Origin: Phycisphaerae bacterium
GTDB lineage: Bacteria; Planctomycetota; Phycisphaerae; Phycisphaerales; SM1A02
NCBI GenBank assembly: GCA_016873335.1
Contig: VGXN01000003.1
Location: forward strand, 1 to 64,000
Direction: 5' to 3'
DNA length: 64,000 nt
The translations under genes were made by a program, and so were the position numbers. Numbering within the stretch: the stretch's first letter is position 1; every line of letters begins with the position of its first letter. Below are positions 50,366-60,304 of the stretch, piece by piece. The notes beneath the pieces are model-generated. The model ran no database searches. It saw nothing but the letters and a program-made list of their open reading frames with translations, and was not told the origin of the DNA.

Positions 50366-53300
50366 ATGGCGGGCGAGTTCGTTCACCTTCACCTGCACTC
50401 GGAGTATTCGCTGCTCGATGGCGGCAATCGCATCGAAGCACTCGTGAAGCAGGTGAAGGCGCTCGGGATGGATGCCGTGGCGGTCACCGACCACGGCAAC
50501 CTCTTTGGGGCCGCTGAGTTTTATGACGCTGCGCGGAAAGCGGGCGTGAAGCCGATTCTCGGCATGGAGGCGTATGTGGCGCCCGACCACGATGGGCGCG
50601 AGGGGGATCGACGAAGCCGCGTCCCAACGCGCGTTCAGGATGGGGGATTCCATCTGGTACTGCTCGCCATGAACCTGACCGGCTGGCGCAATCTGATGCG
50701 GCTGTCGAGTGATGCGTTCCTGCAGGGCTTCTATCACCGCCCACGCATGGACAAGTCAACCCTGACCCAGTGGAACGATGGACTGATCGCCATCAATGGT
50801 CACCTTGGGTCGAGCATCGCGTGGCATCTGACGAACTTCGTGCAGACAGGACAGGCGAGTCACTGGGCGCTGGCGCTCGAGGAAGCGCGCTGGCACGCGC
50901 GCGTGTTCGCTCCTGACGCGCAGGGCGAGCCGCGCTTCTACATCGAACTGCAGCGGCATGTGGTGGAACAGGAGCGGATCAACCCGCTGCTGAAGAAGCT
51001 GGCGGCGGAGCTGCGATTGCCGCTGGTGGCGGACAACGATGCGCACTTCCTGCGCGCGCAGGATCACGATCTGCACGACACGCTCTGCTGTATCTCGATG
51101 GCGAAGAACAAGGAGGATCCTGATCGTCTGCGGTACCCGACGGATCTGTGGGTCAAGAGTCCCGCGGAGATGCATGCGCTGTTTGCGGATCCCGATGAGC
51201 AGGAAGCGCTTGCGAATACGGTGCGGATCGCGGGTCGCTGTTCGGTGGAGTTGCCGCTTGGCAGCAGTCATGCGCCGCTCGTGCGGGTGCGCGTTCCCTC
51301 CTCGCTGCCGACTTACTCGGGCGGTGATCTGACGGCATGGTTCAAGGATGTCTGTGCGCGCTTCGAGTTGAGTCCCGTTGGCACGGATGATGCGACGGAG
51401 CAGAAGCGCGCGCGTGCCGAGTGCGATCACGCGCTTGCGAAGCTGTGCGAGGCGGGCTTGGTGTGGCGATATGGTCCTGGAGGCGTGACGCCAGCGATCC
51501 GTTCGCGGCTCGACCGCGAGTTGAAGATCCTTGGGGACAAGGCGATCAGCGCGTACTTCCTGATCGTGTGGGACTTCGTGAGTTGGGCGCTTCGGCAGGG
51601 GATCCCTGCAACGGCTCGTGGTTCTGGCGTTGGGACGATGGTGGGTTATGTGCTCGGGCTCTCGAACGCCTGTCCCGAGCGGTACGGGCTGCTGTTCGAG
51701 CGATTCACCGATCCCGACCGAAGCGAGTACCCCGATATCGACATCGACATATGCCAAGACGGGCGCGCTCGTGTGCTCGAGTATGTGCGAGGCAAGTATG
51801 GGCATGTGGCGCAGATCATCACGTTCGGGCGGCTGAAGGCGCGCGCGGCGATCAAGGATGTGGCGCGCACCATGGGCGTTCCAGTGGCTGAGGCGCAGCG
51901 GCTTTCCGATCTCATTCCGCCTGAACTGCACATCACGCTTGAGCGCGCACTTGAAATGGAGCCGGCGCTGCGCGCCGCACGTGACGACAGCCCGCTGATT
52001 GCGAAAGTGCTCGAGCACGCGCAAGGGTTGGAGGATCATGCGCGCAACAGCAGCGTGCATGCGGCGGGTGTGGTGATCTGTACGCAGCCGCTTGAGAACA
52101 TCGTGCCGCTTTGCCGCGCAACGAGCGGGAGTGAGGAAGTGATCACGCAGTGGGATGGTCCGACCTGCGAGCGGGCGGGACTCCTGAAGATGGACTTCCT
52201 CGGTCTTCGGACGCTGTCCACGATGGAGTGTGCCAAGAGGCTTATCCGCACGACCCTCTCCGAGGAGGCGATCTGGCGCGCAGTCGGTCGTGGTGACGAG
52301 TGGTCGAAGGGTGCGGCATCGCGCGGGGCAGATCCCCTCGATCTCGATCGCATCGACTTTGCGGACCAACGGGTTCTTGGGCTCTTCCGTGGCGCCGAGA
52401 CGGGTGGCATCTTCCAGTTCGAGTCGGGTGGCATGCGCAAGACGCTGATCGAAATGCAGCCCGACAGGCTCGAGGACCTCATTGCGGCGAACGCGCTCTT
52501 CCGTCCCGGACCGATGGAGTTGATCCCTGACTACTGCCGCCGCAAGTTGGGGCGCGCCGCGATCCCCCGCGTGCATGAGGTGGTGGATCGACTCACCGCA
52601 GAGACCTACGGCGTCATGGTGTATCAGGAGCAGGTGATGCAAGTGCTGCATCAACTCGGTGGCATTCCGCTGCGCGCTGCGTACTCGATCATCAAGGCGA
52701 TTTCGAAGAAGAAGCAGGAGACGATCCAGAGCGCGCGCGCCGATTTTGTGCGCGGATCGGGGGCGCAAGGGTTGTCCGAGGTGAAGGCGCAGGAGTTGTT
52801 TGACCTGATCCTGAAGTTTGCGGGCTACGGCTTCAACAAGAGCCACTCCACTGGCTACGCGATCATCGCGTATCAGACGGCGTATCTGAAGACGTACTTC
52901 CCCGCGCAGTACATGGCAGCGGTGCTGACCTACGAGAGTCAGGCGCAGAAGGTGGAGGACTGGGCTGTCTATCTCGAGGAATGCAAGCGCATTCCATGGC
53001 CGGACTCCACGAGCAAGCATCGGCATACGGGCGTTGAGGTGAAGCCTCCCGACATCAATCTTTCCGTGTCGGACTTTTCGATCGTCTTCGATCCGGATGA
53101 GCCGCAGGACAACCTGCATGGGCATGTGCGATTCGGGCTGCGCGCCATGAAGGGTGTCGGTGACGCGGCGATCGCATCGGTGATTGAGGAGCGGACGCGC
53201 GGTGGGGCGTTCAAGGACCTGTTCGATCTCTGCAACCGTGTCAACTTGCGTGCAGTCACGAAGTCGACCATCGAGAGCTTCATCAAGGCGGGTGTGCTTG

Positions 53301-54256
53301 ATTCCCTGCATGGAACGGCGCAGCGCGCATCGATGCTCGCGTCACTCGAGGAGGCGCTTCGTGCGGGACAGATTGCCGCCCAAGACCGCGCCGCCGGTCA
53401 GATGTCGATGTTTGGCGAGGTTGGCACGGGCGGATCGTCCGCGATGAATGGTGCCGGCACTGCGGTCGAGACCGCTGCACCGCTGCGAAAGGTGGAGCCG
53501 TGGAATCGCCTGACCGCGCTGCAGTATGAGCGTGAAGCGCTCGGCTTCCATGTGTCGGGGCACCCGCTCGATGAATGGGCGGCGGAGATTCGCTCATTCT
53601 GTACGGCAGACAGCGCCACACTTGCGCAGGCCGGTGGCTCGGTGCTGATCGCGGGGCTCGTGACGCGCATTCGGCAAGTCATCACGCAGCGCGGATCAAG
53701 CGCAAATCAACGAATGGCGATTGCGACGCTGGCGGACAAGGGCGGGACATTCAATGCGGTGCTCTTTGCCGAGACCTATGCGGAGTGTGGCGAGTTGCTG
53801 CAGGAGGGCGCGGTCGTGGTGATCGTGGGCTCGCCTGACAAGTCACGCGCGGAACCGGGCGTGATCGTTGATCGGCTGATCCCGATGGATGCTGCTGCTG
53901 CGCACCTCGCGAACTCCATCGAGATTCGCCTCGATGCCGAGCGTTCCGCGATGAGCGATGAGGAGTCGCATCGGGCCCTTCTCGGCACCGTCCGGATGCT
54001 CGCGGGTGCGCTTCGGCAGGCGTCGGGCAGTGTGGCGAGCCTGAAGGGTCGACCCGTCGAGGTTTGCGTGCAACTCGGTGTGGATGGAGGGTCGGTCGCA
54101 CTGCTGCCACAGGGTGTTCGTGTGGTTGCCGACCGCGATGTCCTGCGCCGACTGAGCGACATCGTCGGTCCTGGACGCGTGGTCGTGCGCGGCGGCTATG
54201 TGCCACCGAGGCGCGAGCGGGGCGGGCGCGGACGCTTCAGGGATACAGGCGAGTGA
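50366..54256 (+). CDS. dnaE: DNA polymerase III subunit alpha
   Basis: FVHLHLHSEYSLLDG PHP domain; YPDIDIDICQDGRARVLEYVRGKYG; HARNSSVHAAGVVI; KMDFLGLRTLSTME; YGVMVYQEQVMQVL. Confidence 0.95.
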   Translation: MAGEFVHLHLHSEYSLLDGGNRIEALVKQVKALGMDAVAVTDHGNLFGAAEFYDAARKAGVKPILGMEAYVAPDHDGREGDRRSRVPTRVQDGGFHLVLLAMNLTGWRNLMRLSSDAFLQGFYHRPRMDKSTLTQWNDGLIAINGHLGSSIAWHLTNFVQTGQASHWALALEEARWHARVFAPDAQGEPRFYIELQRHVVEQERINPLLKKLAAELRLPLVADNDAHFLRAQDHDLHDTLCCISMAKNKEDPDRLRYPTDLWVKSPAEMHALFADPDEQEALANTVRIAGRCSVELPLGSSHAPLVRVRVPSSLPTYSGGDLTAWFKDVCARFELSPVGTDDATEQKRARAECDHALAKLCEAGLVWRYGPGGVTPAIRSRLDRELKILGDKAISAYFLIVWDFVSWALRQGIPATARGSGVGTMVGYVLGLSNACPERYGLLFERFTDPDRSEYPDIDIDICQDGRARVLEYVRGKYGHVAQIITFGRLKARAAIKDVARTMGVPVAEAQRLSDLIPPELHITLERALEMEPALRAARDDSPLIAKVLEHAQGLEDHARNSSVHAAGVVICTQPLENIVPLCRATSGSEEVITQWDGPTCERAGLLKMDFLGLRTLSTMECAKRLIRTTLSEEAIWRAVGRGDEWSKGAASRGADPLDLDRIDFADQRVLGLFRGAETGGIFQFESGGMRKTLIEMQPDRLEDLIAANALFRPGPMELIPDYCRRKLGRAAIPRVHEVVDRLTAETYGVMVYQEQVMQVLHQLGGIPLRAAYSIIKAISKKKQETIQSARADFVRGSGAQGLSEVKAQELFDLILKFAGYGFNKSHSTGYAIIAYQTAYLKTYFPAQYMAAVLTYESQAQKVEDWAVYLEECKRIPWPDSTSKHRHTGVEVKPPDINLSVSDFSIVFDPDEPQDNLHGHVRFGLRAMKGVGDAAIASVIEERTRGGAFKDLFDLCNRVNLRAVTKSTIESFIKAGVLDSLHGTAQRASMLASLEEALRAGQIAAQDRAAGQMSMFGEVGTGGSSAMNGAGTAVETAAPLRKVEPWNRLTALQYEREALGFHVSGHPLDEWAAEIRSFCTADSATLAQAGGSVLIAGLVTRIRQVITQRGSSANQRMAIATLADKGGTFNAVLFAETYAECGELLQEGAVVVIVGSPDKSRAEPGVIVDRLIPMDAAAAHLANSIEIRLDAERSAMSDEESHRALLGTVRMLAGALRQASGSVASLKGRPVEVCVQLGVDGGSVALLPQGVRVVADRDVLRRLSDIVGPGRVVVRGGYVPPRRERGGRGRFRDTGE

Positions 54257-54911
54257 CCGTCCAGCGGTCGCCGCTGCGTCGGTAGACGATGCGGTCGTGC
54301 AGTCGCGCGGGGTGACCTTGCCAGAACTCGATTGTTGAGGGGCGAATCCGAAAGCCGCCCCAGTGCGGCGGACGCGGTACATCACGACCTGCGAATCGCT
54401 CTTCAAATGACTTGTAGCGCGCGTCGAAGGTGGCGCGGTCGGCGAGCGGTTCGCTTTGCTCGCTCGCCCACGCGCCGAGTTGCTTGTCGCGTGTGCGTTC
54501 ACCGAAGTACTGGTCGTTGAGCGCATCGCTCGTGCTTTCGACGGAGCCTTCCAAACGCAACTGACGATCGAGATGATCCCAGTGCATGAGCAGCGCCGCA
54601 GATCGCTGCGCGGCAAGTTCGCGTCCCTTGCGGCTCTGGTGGTTGGTGAAGAAGACCGCGCCGTCCAGATCGAAGGCGCGCAGCAGGACAGCACGCAGCG
54701 AAGGTCGCCCATCGGCATCGACCGAGGCGACGTAGATCGTGTTGGGGTTGGGAGTCGGCAGCTGCAGCGATTCTTCGATCCACGCGCGCGCTGCCGCGAT
54801 CGGATCAGTCGGCGGGTCGTCAAAGTTCATCTGCGACGGAGTGAACGACAGGGGCGTCGGCAACCGCGTGGGCGGGTGGATGAAAGGAGTGCTTCTGTTC
54901 GCGGCGTTCAT
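54237..54911 (-). CDS. pdxH: Pyridoxamine 5'-phosphate oxidase
   Basis: RPSLRAVLLRAFDLDGAVFFTNHQSRKGRELAAQRSAALLMHW, RLEGSVE, WGGFRIRPSTIEFWQGHPARLHDRIVYRR. Confidence 0.93.
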   Translation of the reverse strand: MNAANRSTPFIHPPTRLPTPLSFTPSQMNFDDPPTDPIAAARAWIEESLQLPTPNPNTIYVASVDADGRPSLRAVLLRAFDLDGAVFFTNHQSRKGRELAAQRSAALLMHWDHLDRQLRLEGSVESTSDALNDQYFGERTRDKQLGAWASEQSEPLADRATFDARYKSFEERFAGRDVPRPPHWGGFRIRPSTIEFWQGHPARLHDRIVYRRSGDRWTVTRLYP

Positions 54912-54938
54912 GTGGGAAGGGTAGGTGCGGTGGCGCAA

Positions 54939-55505
54939 TCAGAGGGCGCGTGGGGTACGGCGGTCATGCGGTCGTTTGTGTGCGGGTCCCTCGCGTGCTG
55001 CGCGGGCGAGTCGCTCGAGAGCCAGCGGATCGTCGAGACCAAAGAAGGCGCGCCATGCGTCGATGCTCTGCGGATCCATTGTCGGCGTCTGGGGACGATG
55101 TCGGAGTGTTGTTCCGGATTTGGCGCGCGCCGCATGATCACGCACGAGCGTTTCAAGAAACTCGGTTGCGGTGAGCAACCGACAGCGGCGCTTGCGTGCG
55201 TCGCGCAGAACGGTTCGGTCGCCCGAGACCACGGTGAGCCGACGCGGCGCAGTGCACTGAGCCACGAGGTTGGCGATGATTTCGTCTGCGGTCTTGCCCG
55301 CGCCTGAGTAGCGGAGCGAGACTCCAGCGATCGGCCCTGTCGGTCGGTTGCGGCGCGGTCCATCGCACACCAAGCAGACCGCGTCGCCCCGATAACGACT
55401 GTCCGCGATCAGTTGTGCGAGCCCCTCTTCGTCCACCCCTGCAATATCGGGGGGCAGAACCCCCGTGACATGCAGGATGTTGTTGGCATCGACGAGGACG
55501 GGCAT
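54939..55505 (-). CDS. NYN-domain (YacP-like) putative nuclease
   Basis: VLVDANNILHVTGVLP, VCLVCDGPRRN, RYSGAGKTADEIIANLV, LTVVSGDRTVLRDARKRRCRLLTATEFL. Confidence 0.75.
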   Translation of the reverse strand: MPVLVDANNILHVTGVLPPDIAGVDEEGLAQLIADSRYRGDAVCLVCDGPRRNRPTGPIAGVSLRYSGAGKTADEIIANLVAQCTAPRRLTVVSGDRTVLRDARKRRCRLLTATEFLETLVRDHAARAKSGTTLRHRPQTPTMDPQSIDAWRAFFGLDDPLALERLARAAREGPAHKRPHDRRTPRAL

Positions 55506-55616
55506 GGGTGGCGCCGCAGAGTGTCTCATGAATGCACCATCAGGGGACCTGCTTGCATTTCCCGCGGAAACATGGTTCAATGAGCGGCTCGACACCCCCC
55601 CAAGGACCCACAGAGC

Positions 55617-55943
55617 ATGCCCATCCGAGTCAAGACCCGAGGCAACGAGACCGCCGAGCAGATGCTGCGCCGCTTCAAGAAGTTGTGCGAGCGTGAAGGC
55701 ATCACCAAGGATGTGAAGAAGCGGCAGTACTACGAGAAGCCCTCGGAGATTCGTCGCCGAGAGTCGATGCGCCTGCCGCAGAAACTCTTCGCGATTCGTA
55801 TGGAGGCCGCTGCCGCTGCGGTTCGTGGTGGCGGCGGAGGTGCGCGTGGCAAGTCTGCGACCGGCGGTCGTGCAGGCGGTCCGCGTGGCAGCCGTTCGGG
55901 CGGGCGATCGTCAGGTCCGCGCTCGGGCGGTTCGCGCGCGTGA
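55617..55943 (+). CDS. rpsU: Ribosomal protein bS21 with Gly/Arg-rich C-terminal extension
   Basis: MPIRVKTRGNETAEQMLRRFKKLCEREGITKDVKKRQYYEKPSEIRRRE; tail RGGGGGARGKSATGGRAGGPRGSRSGGRSSGPRSGGSRA. Confidence 0.92.
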   Translation: MPIRVKTRGNETAEQMLRRFKKLCEREGITKDVKKRQYYEKPSEIRRRESMRLPQKLFAIRMEAAAAAVRGGGGGARGKSATGGRAGGPRGSRSGGRSSGPRSGGSRA

Positions 55944-56045
55944 GAGCAACGCGGTCCATGCAGTTCAGCCGTTGTCGCCTGGGGCATGAGTTGAGCACGG
56001 GCGCTGAACTTCGGAGCTGAACCCTCGGGTTGGACCCTGTCGCTG

Positions 56046-56441
56046 ATGGTTCGCCCCTCGACGAAGAACAACTCGGAATCGGCGCGTGTGTTTGCCGTGA
56101 GGGCAGCGCAGTTGCTCGCCGACCTGAAGTGCACCGAAGTGATGGTGATCGATCTGGTGGGTCGTTCACAGGTGTGCGACTTCATGGTGCTTTGCTCGGG
56201 AACGAGCGCGCGACAGATGAAGTCGGTCGGTGAGTCGATTGACAAGCTCGGTTCGCAGATGGGGTCGCCCGCGTGGCGGATGGACAGCGATGCCGGCAGC
56301 AGTTGGATCGTCGTGGACTTCATTGATGTGGTCGTGCACCTCTTCGAGGCGCGTCAGCGTGCGTTCTATGACCTCGAGGGACTGTGGCGTGAGGCGCCGC
56401 GCGTGGCATGGCGGTCTGCGGATCGCACCGCCGCAGGTTGA
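56046..56441 (+). CDS. rsfS: Ribosomal silencing factor
   Basis: AAQLLADLKCTEVMVIDLVGRSQVCDFMVLCSGTSARQMKSV, SSWIVVDFIDVVVHLFEARQRAFYDLEGLW. Confidence 0.93.
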   Translation: MVRPSTKNNSESARVFAVRAAQLLADLKCTEVMVIDLVGRSQVCDFMVLCSGTSARQMKSVGESIDKLGSQMGSPAWRMDSDAGSSWIVVDFIDVVVHLFEARQRAFYDLEGLWREAPRVAWRSADRTAAG

Positions 56442-56466
56442 CGCTGCGCAGCGATACGCTGTACGA

Positions 56467-57615
56467 ATGCTCAAAGCCATTCTGATCGCATTCGCCGTTT
56501 CACCGGCGGTGGCACAACAGCCCTCGGACACCCCGCCCGCTGAGAAGTCGGATGCGCCCGCTGCGATCGTGCGCGAGGGGACAGAGGTGATGATCGATGG
56601 ACCTGGGGGAAAACTGGCTGGAACGCTGCTCCTGCCAAAGGGTGCGCAGGGGGCAACGAAGCCGCCCGCGGTGGTGTTCATCACGGGGAGCGGACCGCAG
56701 GACCGCGATGAGACGCTCTTTGGTCATCGCATGTTCGAGCCGATCGCACTCGCCTTGGCGGCGGACGGTATCGCGTCGCTGCGCTGCGATGATCGCGGGA
56801 TTGGAGCATCGACGGGGGACTTCGCCGCGGCAACGACGAATGACTTCGCGGCAGATACGCGCGCACAGATTGAGTGGCTCCGAACGCAGGGGCAGGTGGA
56901 TCCTGCGCGCATCGGAGTCATTGGGCACAGCGAGGGAGGACTGATCGGCACGCTGCTTGCCGGGGCTGAGCCACCCGCGTGTGCGTTCGCCGTTCTGCTC
57001 GCTCCACCCGCGGTCTCAGGGCGGGAAATCTTGAGTCAGCAGTCGAAGGACATTCTGATTTCGATGCAGGCGGACGCCGCATGCGTCGCCTTCGCGACCG
57101 AGATGCATGGATTGATGATGGACACGGCGATCGAGGGAAAGTCGGAAGCGGAGATGCGAGAGGCAGTCGCGGCGTGTGTCAGCGCGCAGCTGGCGTGCAA
57201 CAAGAACTTTCCCGCGACGGAGGCGATAATCGCTGCGGCGACCGATCAAGGAGTGAAGCAGATGCGTTCGCCTTGGGTGCGTGTCTTTCTGACGCTTGAT
57301 CCGCAGCCTTCCATCGCGCGCCTTGGCGTTCCAGTGCTCGTGCTGTTTGGGGAACGGGATCTGCAGGTGAGTCCGCGGCAGAATCTCGGGCCTTTCGAGA
57401 CCGCCGCTGCGCGCGCCCCCGTGCGACCTGTGATTGAAGTGGTTCCCGGAGTCAATCACCTGTTTCAGCGATGCGCCCTCTGCACGCTCGATGAGTACGC
57501 GCGAATCAAGTCGGGGATGAGTCCGGATGTCGTGAAAAAGATTTCCACGTGGGTGGCGAAGACTGCAGGCGTGGCGTCGGCTGCACCTCCCGCCGAACCA
57601 GCGTCATCGCGTTGA
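56467..57615 (+). CDS. Exported alpha/beta hydrolase
   Basis: Signal peptide; VVFITGSGPQDRDE, GIASLRCDDRGIGAS, IGVIGHSEGGLIGTLLA, VPVLVLFGERDLQV, VNHLFQ. Confidence 0.88.
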   Translation: MLKAILIAFAVSPAVAQQPSDTPPAEKSDAPAAIVREGTEVMIDGPGGKLAGTLLLPKGAQGATKPPAVVFITGSGPQDRDETLFGHRMFEPIALALAADGIASLRCDDRGIGASTGDFAAATTNDFAADTRAQIEWLRTQGQVDPARIGVIGHSEGGLIGTLLAGAEPPACAFAVLLAPPAVSGREILSQQSKDILISMQADAACVAFATEMHGLMMDTAIEGKSEAEMREAVAACVSAQLACNKNFPATEAIIAAATDQGVKQMRSPWVRVFLTLDPQPSIARLGVPVLVLFGERDLQVSPRQNLGPFETAAARAPVRPVIEVVPGVNHLFQRCALCTLDEYARIKSGMSPDVVKKISTWVAKTAGVASAAPPAEPASSR

Positions 57616-58258
57616 AGGTGCGGCCGTCGCGCGTGAACTTCCGTTCATAGTTCGTGCCGACCACTTCGCCGGGTCGTGCCGATGTGGGTGGGATGAACGG
57701 ACGCCGTTCAAACAGAGTGGCATGCATCTCGGCGTGGCGTTCGTACCACTGCCAGAGTGCCGCATGATCGGTGACAAGGCGCAGTTCTCCACCAGGTGCG
57801 AGCACGCGGTGGAAGTGCGTCAGCGTGTCGGTCTGTACGACGCGCCGCTTGTGGTGACGCCCCTTCGGCCATGGGTCGCTGAAGTAGATGTGCACCACGT
57901 GCGCGATGCGGTCCGCCAGGCGGTGGCGGAAGAGATCGCCCGCATCGGTCAGCAGGATGCGGACATGCTCGAGCTTGTTTCGCCGAAGACGATCGGCAGT
58001 GGAACGCCAGAAGTCGGCGGTCCACTCGATGCCGAGGAAGTTGCTCTCTGGTTGGATGGCTGCTTGCTGGCAGAGGAAGGTTCCCTTGCCTGAGCCGATC
58101 TCGATCTCAAGTGGATTCGACGGGCACGCGAAGAGCGCACGCGGATCCCATGCCCCTGCCTCATGCGGAGGCATGTCGGCATCGCGCAAACCGAAGTGAC
58201 CGATGTCGAGGCGCTTTCCGCGTGCAGGATCCATCGCATCACTCGGCAGTGGACGCAT
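57506..58258 (-). CDS. trmB: tRNA (guanine-N7-)-methyltransferase
   Basis: LEIEIGSGKGTFLCQQA, NFLGIEWTADFW, VHIYFSDPWPKGRHHKRRVVQTDTL, LRLVTDHAALWQW. Confidence 0.92.
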   Translation of the reverse strand: MRPLPSDAMDPARGKRLDIGHFGLRDADMPPHEAGAWDPRALFACPSNPLEIEIGSGKGTFLCQQAAIQPESNFLGIEWTADFWRSTADRLRRNKLEHVRILLTDAGDLFRHRLADRIAHVVHIYFSDPWPKGRHHKRRVVQTDTLTHFHRVLAPGGELRLVTDHAALWQWYERHAEMHATLFERRPFIPPTSARPGEVVGTNYERKFTRDGRTFNAMTLVRREVQPTPRLQSSPPTWKSFSRHPDSSPT

Positions 58259-58544
58259 CTTCCTGATCGCGCGCAACGGCGCGCGAAGCGAGCCGCACGC
58301 AACGGAGGCAGATGAACGCCTCGGGGAACGCCGGGCTCTGAAAGAGGCGGTCTGTTCGCTCCTCAAGGCACATGGTGCACTTCGTTGGGGCTGCCTCGGG
58401 GCGGTCGCTCGCTTGGGCAGTGACCGTGAGTGCCCACGCGGCACGCAGGCAGTTGCCGCAGATGCAGGAGCCGTGGTGTCCCTCGACCATCGGACGGTCG
58501 AGCGTCCACGGTGTGTGGCAGAAGTCGCAGAGGACATCTTCCAT
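58239..58544 (-). CDS. Small protein with four CxxC/CxC-type knuckles, putative zinc-binding
   Basis: MEDVLCDFCHTPW...GSCICGNCLRAAW...PTKCTMCLEERTDRLF...FICLRCVRLASRA; overlaps trmB start by 20 nt on the same strand; start may extend to 58640. Confidence 0.55.
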   Translation of the reverse strand: MEDVLCDFCHTPWTLDRPMVEGHHGSCICGNCLRAAWALTVTAQASDRPEAAPTKCTMCLEERTDRLFQSPAFPEAFICLRCVRLASRAVARDQEDASTAE

Positions 58545-58624
58545 GCGGACATGGTTTGGATCGGTGCCTTCGCGCCGCACGCTCCGAGCATAGTTGCGCA
58601 CGTGCTGCGCTAGTCTGTGCGGCG

Positions 58625-60229
58625 ATGTCACGAGGACCATCCCTCGCGCAGAAATGCCAGTTCGTTTTCGCGGCGGCTGCCATAGTGATTCTCGCGGGCG
58701 CGCTGGTTGTGCCGTGGCTTCGCCTGGAGTGGGTCGTGGATGAGAGCCAGCGCGAGACGTCCCGCCAGTTGGCGGAGACCTGGGCGCAGAATGGCTTTGC
58801 TCTGACGCGCACGGCGGGCATCCCGATCCCGATTCGGGTCGTGCAGGTTGATCAGATTGAGAGCAGTGGAATCAGCGATCCCTTTGTCGATGCCGCCGAG
58901 CGCGCATTTTCAGCGAACCCGACACAGACGGAAGTCTTCGAGGCGGTGCAGTCCTCGGAGGGGATGGTCTATCGATACGCGCTCGCGCTGCGCGAGACGC
59001 AGTGGCGGGCGATCCAAGACCGACAGTTCGTGGACTTCGCGGCTCGTGCCTCGGATGTGGCGCTCGGTGATCCGCTTCGAGCGGTACTGGTGATCGAACG
59101 CACCAGCCAGTTCGCCGCAGGTCAGATCGCGTCGAACCGTTGGTACCTCGTCGTGAGCGGCGTGGTGGCCGTCGTGCTCGCAGTCGTCGTCTTCTGGTGG
59201 ATCTTGACGCAACTGATCTTTTCTCCCGTGCGCCGACTGCGCGACAGCATGGAGCGAGTGCGTCGCGGCGACCTGACGGTGCGCAGCAACCTGCGCACGG
59301 GCGATGAGTTGGAGGAACTGTCGAGGGCATTCGATCAGATGCTGGATGAGCTTGATCGCGTGCAGAATTCGCTTCGGGCGATGAATGAGTCGCTCGATCT
59401 GAAGGTCGTGCAACTTTCGGAGGCGAATGTCGGGCTTTTCGAGTCCAACAGGCTGAAGAGCGACTTTGTGGCGAGCGTGTCGCATGAGCTGCGGACGCCC
59501 CTCAATTCGATCATCGGGTTTGCGGAACTGCTTGTGGAGATGGCGCGGAAGGATGCGGACGCCGATCCGAAGCGGCAGCGTTATGCGGCAAACATCCTGA
59601 CGAGCGCACGAATGCTTCTGGAGATGATCAATGAACTCCTCGACATGGCCAAGATTCAAGCGGGTCGCATGTCGGCGAGCGTGGTGACGTCGAGCATCGC
59701 GGACCTGCTCGAGGGGCTCCAAGCGATCATGAAGCCGCAGGCGATGTCAAAGTTGATCGAGATGGAGGCGGAGGTGGAGGCGGACATCCCGTCGGTGGAG
59801 ACGGACCCTGGGAAACTGCAGCAGATCCTCTACAACTTTCTCTCGAACGCGATCAAGTTTTCGCCGCCTGGCAGCACGATTCGAATCGAAGCGGTGCACA
59901 CCACGCTCGAGTCGCGTCCTGCTGTTCGCATCGCGGTCGTGGATCAGGGACCTGGAATCGCCTTCGATCTGCAGGAGACGGTCTTCGAGAAGTTCAGGCA
60001 GATTGATGCGAGCCATACGCGCTCGCATGGAGGCACGGGACTCGGTCTGGCGATCTGCCGTGAATTGGCGCAGATCCTGGGCTGCACGGTTGGTCTGATT
60101 TCGGAGCCGGGGCGTGGCGCGACCTTCTTTGTCACGGTGCCTGTGCTCTACCGCGTGCGCGAGCGGAAGCCACTGCTTCCGACGGCGGCGGAGAATGACG
60201 GACGATCGCGTTCAGCACCGATGGGCTGA
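58625..60229 (+). CDS. Membrane sensor histidine kinase
   Basis: TM helices, HAMP-like region RRLRDSMERVRRGDLTVRSN, HisKA FVASVSHELRTPLNSIIGFAELL, HATPase YNFLSNAIKFSPPGS, VVDQGPGI, GGTGLGLAICREL. Confidence 0.93.
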   Translation: MSRGPSLAQKCQFVFAAAAIVILAGALVVPWLRLEWVVDESQRETSRQLAETWAQNGFALTRTAGIPIPIRVVQVDQIESSGISDPFVDAAERAFSANPTQTEVFEAVQSSEGMVYRYALALRETQWRAIQDRQFVDFAARASDVALGDPLRAVLVIERTSQFAAGQIASNRWYLVVSGVVAVVLAVVVFWWILTQLIFSPVRRLRDSMERVRRGDLTVRSNLRTGDELEELSRAFDQMLDELDRVQNSLRAMNESLDLKVVQLSEANVGLFESNRLKSDFVASVSHELRTPLNSIIGFAELLVEMARKDADADPKRQRYAANILTSARMLLEMINELLDMAKIQAGRMSASVVTSSIADLLEGLQAIMKPQAMSKLIEMEAEVEADIPSVETDPGKLQQILYNFLSNAIKFSPPGSTIRIEAVHTTLESRPAVRIAVVDQGPGIAFDLQETVFEKFRQIDASHTRSHGGTGLGLAICRELAQILGCTVGLISEPGRGATFFVTVPVLYRVRERKPLLPTAAENDGRSRSAPMG

Positions 60230-60304
60230 ATCATTCGGCGCGTGCAGGGTGCTCGCGGCGCGCGTCCGCCGTGTGTGCATCGTGTGTCCGCAGGCCCTGC
60301 CTGC

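Noticed and set aside
50756-53311. 851-aa minus-strand ORF
   Set aside because: Lies entirely antisense to dnaE. Composition is Arg/His/Leu-rich with no recognisable motif; it is a GC-driven shadow ORF.
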